From Scortum barcoo (lineage: Eukaryota > Chordata > Actinopteri > Centrarchiformes > Terapontidae): a stretch of DNA of 64,000 nucleotides. The position numbers were made by a program, and so were the translations under genes. The stretch is from assembly GCA_023238725.1 (NCBI GenBank), contig CM041540.1:5958708-6022707 (forward strand), given 5' to 3'. The notes under the pieces are model-generated. The model was given only the letters and a program-made list of their open reading frames with translations, ran no database searches and was not told where the DNA came from. This document shows, one piece after another, positions 62,701 through 64,000 of this stretch; the stretch's first letter is position 1; every line of letters begins with the position of its first letter.

Positions 62701-64000
62701 AAGAGGGTGAGGAACAAGAGAGGGTGGTGAGTGTCTGTCTTTTCTCTTTAATACAAAGTTGACAGTCTGAGGTCGAACTAGAGGATGGCTACTGAATTTC
62801 AGTATGAGCTTTTAAGAACAGCGAGAGTTTCTGTTTAAAGTAAAAGCCATCCTCTTCCTTTTTTAATGTATATTTTTGGTCGTGTTAAAGTGTTGTCTTT
62901 CCCTTTTTCCAGGCTGAAGATGTAAACCGGACCCTGGAAGGTGGGAGGAAGCCTCTGCACTTGGCTGCCGACTTTGGTCATACAGAAGTGGTGGAGTTCC
63001 TCATTTCAAAGGGAGCAGATGTCAATGTAAGAACTGCAACAACCATCTCTTATCACGTTGTTTTACATAAATTTGCCTTCTGTCTCGCGTTGCACTAACC
63101 ACAAAAAAATAACAGTGCCTATGTCTGCTTCTTTTTATAAGCCCATTGTTAAACTGCTTGATCCTCTGATCCTGAGGATTATCAGTTTGTTTAAACTGAC
63201 AGTCTTAGCTGTTTAAACAACTTCACCGTATGCTATTTCAGCCACTGTCCATTCTCTCATTCAACAATTGTGTCAGCTTGCCAGACCTCACATTTAGCCT
63301 GATCGGCCCCCTGAGCCTCGACAGTCTGTTCTAGTGTTGTTGTAGTAGAGTAGACCAATCCCATATCCACTGAAAGGGCACTTATCCATCCAACAGTATT
63401 GACATCTGTAATTTAGGTGGAACTCATGTGTAATTTGCAGCTTCTTCAAAAGGTCTCATACACCCGTTGAGTTAACAGAATTGTATGTGAAAAGCAGCAC
63501 AAATCTTTGAAGTCAAATACTCTTCTAAAGCTTTGAGATACGTGTGAAGCCAACTTTGGGGAAAACAGCTCACAGAACAATTTACAAGACGTAGATGGTT
63601 GTCTGTTATTTGTGGATCAGTAACATCCTACAGAGACTTTCACGGTGCTTCCATAATGCACCTACATTAACCAGGTGCATCTTGCCTCTCGCCTGAGATT
63701 AAACATATCTAAACACCATAGCATCCACTGGTCCTTATCTTCACAGACACAAGTACTTCAATTTGAACATACAGGGAAGCACTGCTTTCTTATAATTTCT
63801 GTACATGATAAGGGAGAAGTAAGACCTCTCTCACAGGAGTTTTTTCTTTTGATTTTTAAAAAAGGGTTGTGCCCTTGTGTAGAATTGTGCCTGTGCTTAT
63901 TATGATTTGCTGACATGTACCTTTTCTCCAAGATGAACCCTGTCTGTCTTATTCATGCCTCCCCCTACAGGCTCCAGACAAATACGGGATCACTCCACTG
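59676..64000 (+). CDS. Myotrophin (V-1), partial, first 72 residues in three exon pieces
   Basis: Myotrophin is a small cytosolic and nuclear protein made almost wholly of ankyrin repeats. In vertebrates it binds CapZ and blocks its capping of actin barbed ends, and it has been linked to NF-kB signalling and cardiac hypertrophy. Joined exons 59676-59747, 62913-63026 and 63971-64000 encode residues 1-24, 25-62 and 63-72. WALKNGD at residues 8-14, EDVNRTLEGGRKPLH at 26-40 and GADVNAPDK at 58-66 are hallmarks of the family. The full protein is about 118 residues, so the last 46 or so lie beyond the window. Both introns are GT-AG and phase 0. Residues such as HLAADFGHTEVVEF (40-53) differ from the usual myotrophin text and look more like a generic ankyrin consensus, so this could be a diverged teleost duplicate. 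Confidence 0.95.
59814..59872. repeat. Direct repeat and hairpin of CTAG words
   Basis: The 15-mer ggctgcctagctaag occurs at 59814-59828 and 59833-59847. The 12-mer gctgcctagcta (59834-59845) pairs with tagctaggcagc (59861-59872) across a 15-base (AGCT)n loop. It could fold as a stable hairpin in DNA or pre-mRNA. No function is known. Confidence 0.7.
60687..61276 (+). repeat. Teleost interspersed repeat within mtpn intron 1
   Basis: The opening words tcagaatcagcttaattggt and cacatacaagtaac match a fish repeat I remember that begins with tcagaatcagctttattgg. The end, gtcatcagagtgacagcccg with agaaactttt and tggtgtacaaagctctgtta, matches its distal part (a tgacagcc motif, then a gaagaaactgttcc motif). 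The AT-rich middle (60780-61000) is diverged. Family name and transposon class are not evident. Confidence 0.65.
62913..63026 (+). CDS. mtpn exon 2
   Basis: Encodes residues 25-62 (38 codons, phase 0 at both ends). It carries the AEDVNRTLEGGRKPLH segment and most of an ankyrin repeat ending in SKGADVN. Acceptor CAG at 62912 follows a long pyrimidine tract; donor GTAAGA starts at 63027. Confidence 0.97.
63027..63970 (+). other. mtpn intron 2
   Basis: A 944-bp GT-AG intron with acceptor tgcctccccctacag. I see no additional exon, RNA gene or named repeat in it. Confidence 0.9.
63971..64000 (+). CDS. mtpn exon 3, 5' part
   Basis: Thirty bases encoding residues 63-72 (APDKYGITPL), the start of the next ankyrin repeat, running off the window end. 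The frame continues from exon 2 in phase 0. Confidence 0.95.

Larger units (their letters stand above)
59748..62912 (+). other. mtpn intron 1
   Basis: A 3165-bp GT-AG intron whose pyrimidine-rich acceptor (tctttccctttttccag) ends at 62912. It contains a 12-bp-arm hairpin near 59834-59872, a teleost interspersed repeat at about 60687-61276 and otherwise AT-rich DNA with no further exons recognised. Confidence 0.9.

Overview
This window is vertebrate DNA, most likely from a teleost, probably a percomorph. Only one gene is recognisable. Evidence: GT-AG introns, CA/TA/GA microsatellites, a 500-base assembly gap, and remnants I recognise as typical of teleosts (a Rex3-like LINE fragment, a tRNA-derived SINE, an LTR-like remnant and several copies of common fish interspersed repeats). 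Nothing looks prokaryotic, and no operons, CRISPR arrays or rRNA/tRNA genes were seen.

Layout. Bases 1 to about 59,000 are a gene desert: I find no exon supported by both family resemblance and splice signals. It holds microsatellites (the largest an uninterrupted AT tract at 4574-4671), short tandem duplications (1081, 30889, 41488), decayed repeats (2.3, 8.7, 13.3-14.3, 23.5-24.0, 36.3, 55.3, 57.5-58.2 kb), a MITE-like palindrome (10899-10994) and a gap of N (22294-22793). Between the repeats lie blocks of complex, repeat-free sequence rich in homeodomain cores (TAATTA), POU octamers, GATA and CTCF-like motifs. The clearest are near 6.6-7.1, 17.3, 30.3, 34.1, 37.4, 38.5, 44.7, 46.7-47.3, 48.6 and 51.3-52.2 kb. 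They have the texture of conserved non-coding enhancers, but conservation cannot be tested from one sequence.

The gene is mtpn (myotrophin/V-1), on the + strand at the right edge. Three phase-0 exon pieces (59676-59747, 62913-63026, 63971-64000 and continuing) encode its first 72 residues with ankyrin repeats. Upstream is a promoter region with a full CRE, a 63-bp tandem duplication carrying two CCAAT boxes, a TATA-like box, an ETS site and a 5' leader without upstream ATG. Intron 1 carries a teleost repeat and a small hairpin.

From general knowledge, vertebrate MTPN borders a large gene-poor interval towards CHRM2, which fits this layout. I see no new multi-gene system. The items most worth checking are the duplicated CRE/CCAAT promoter, a Cys/His-rich frame behind a strong splice acceptor at 30.3 kb, and the enhancer-like blocks.
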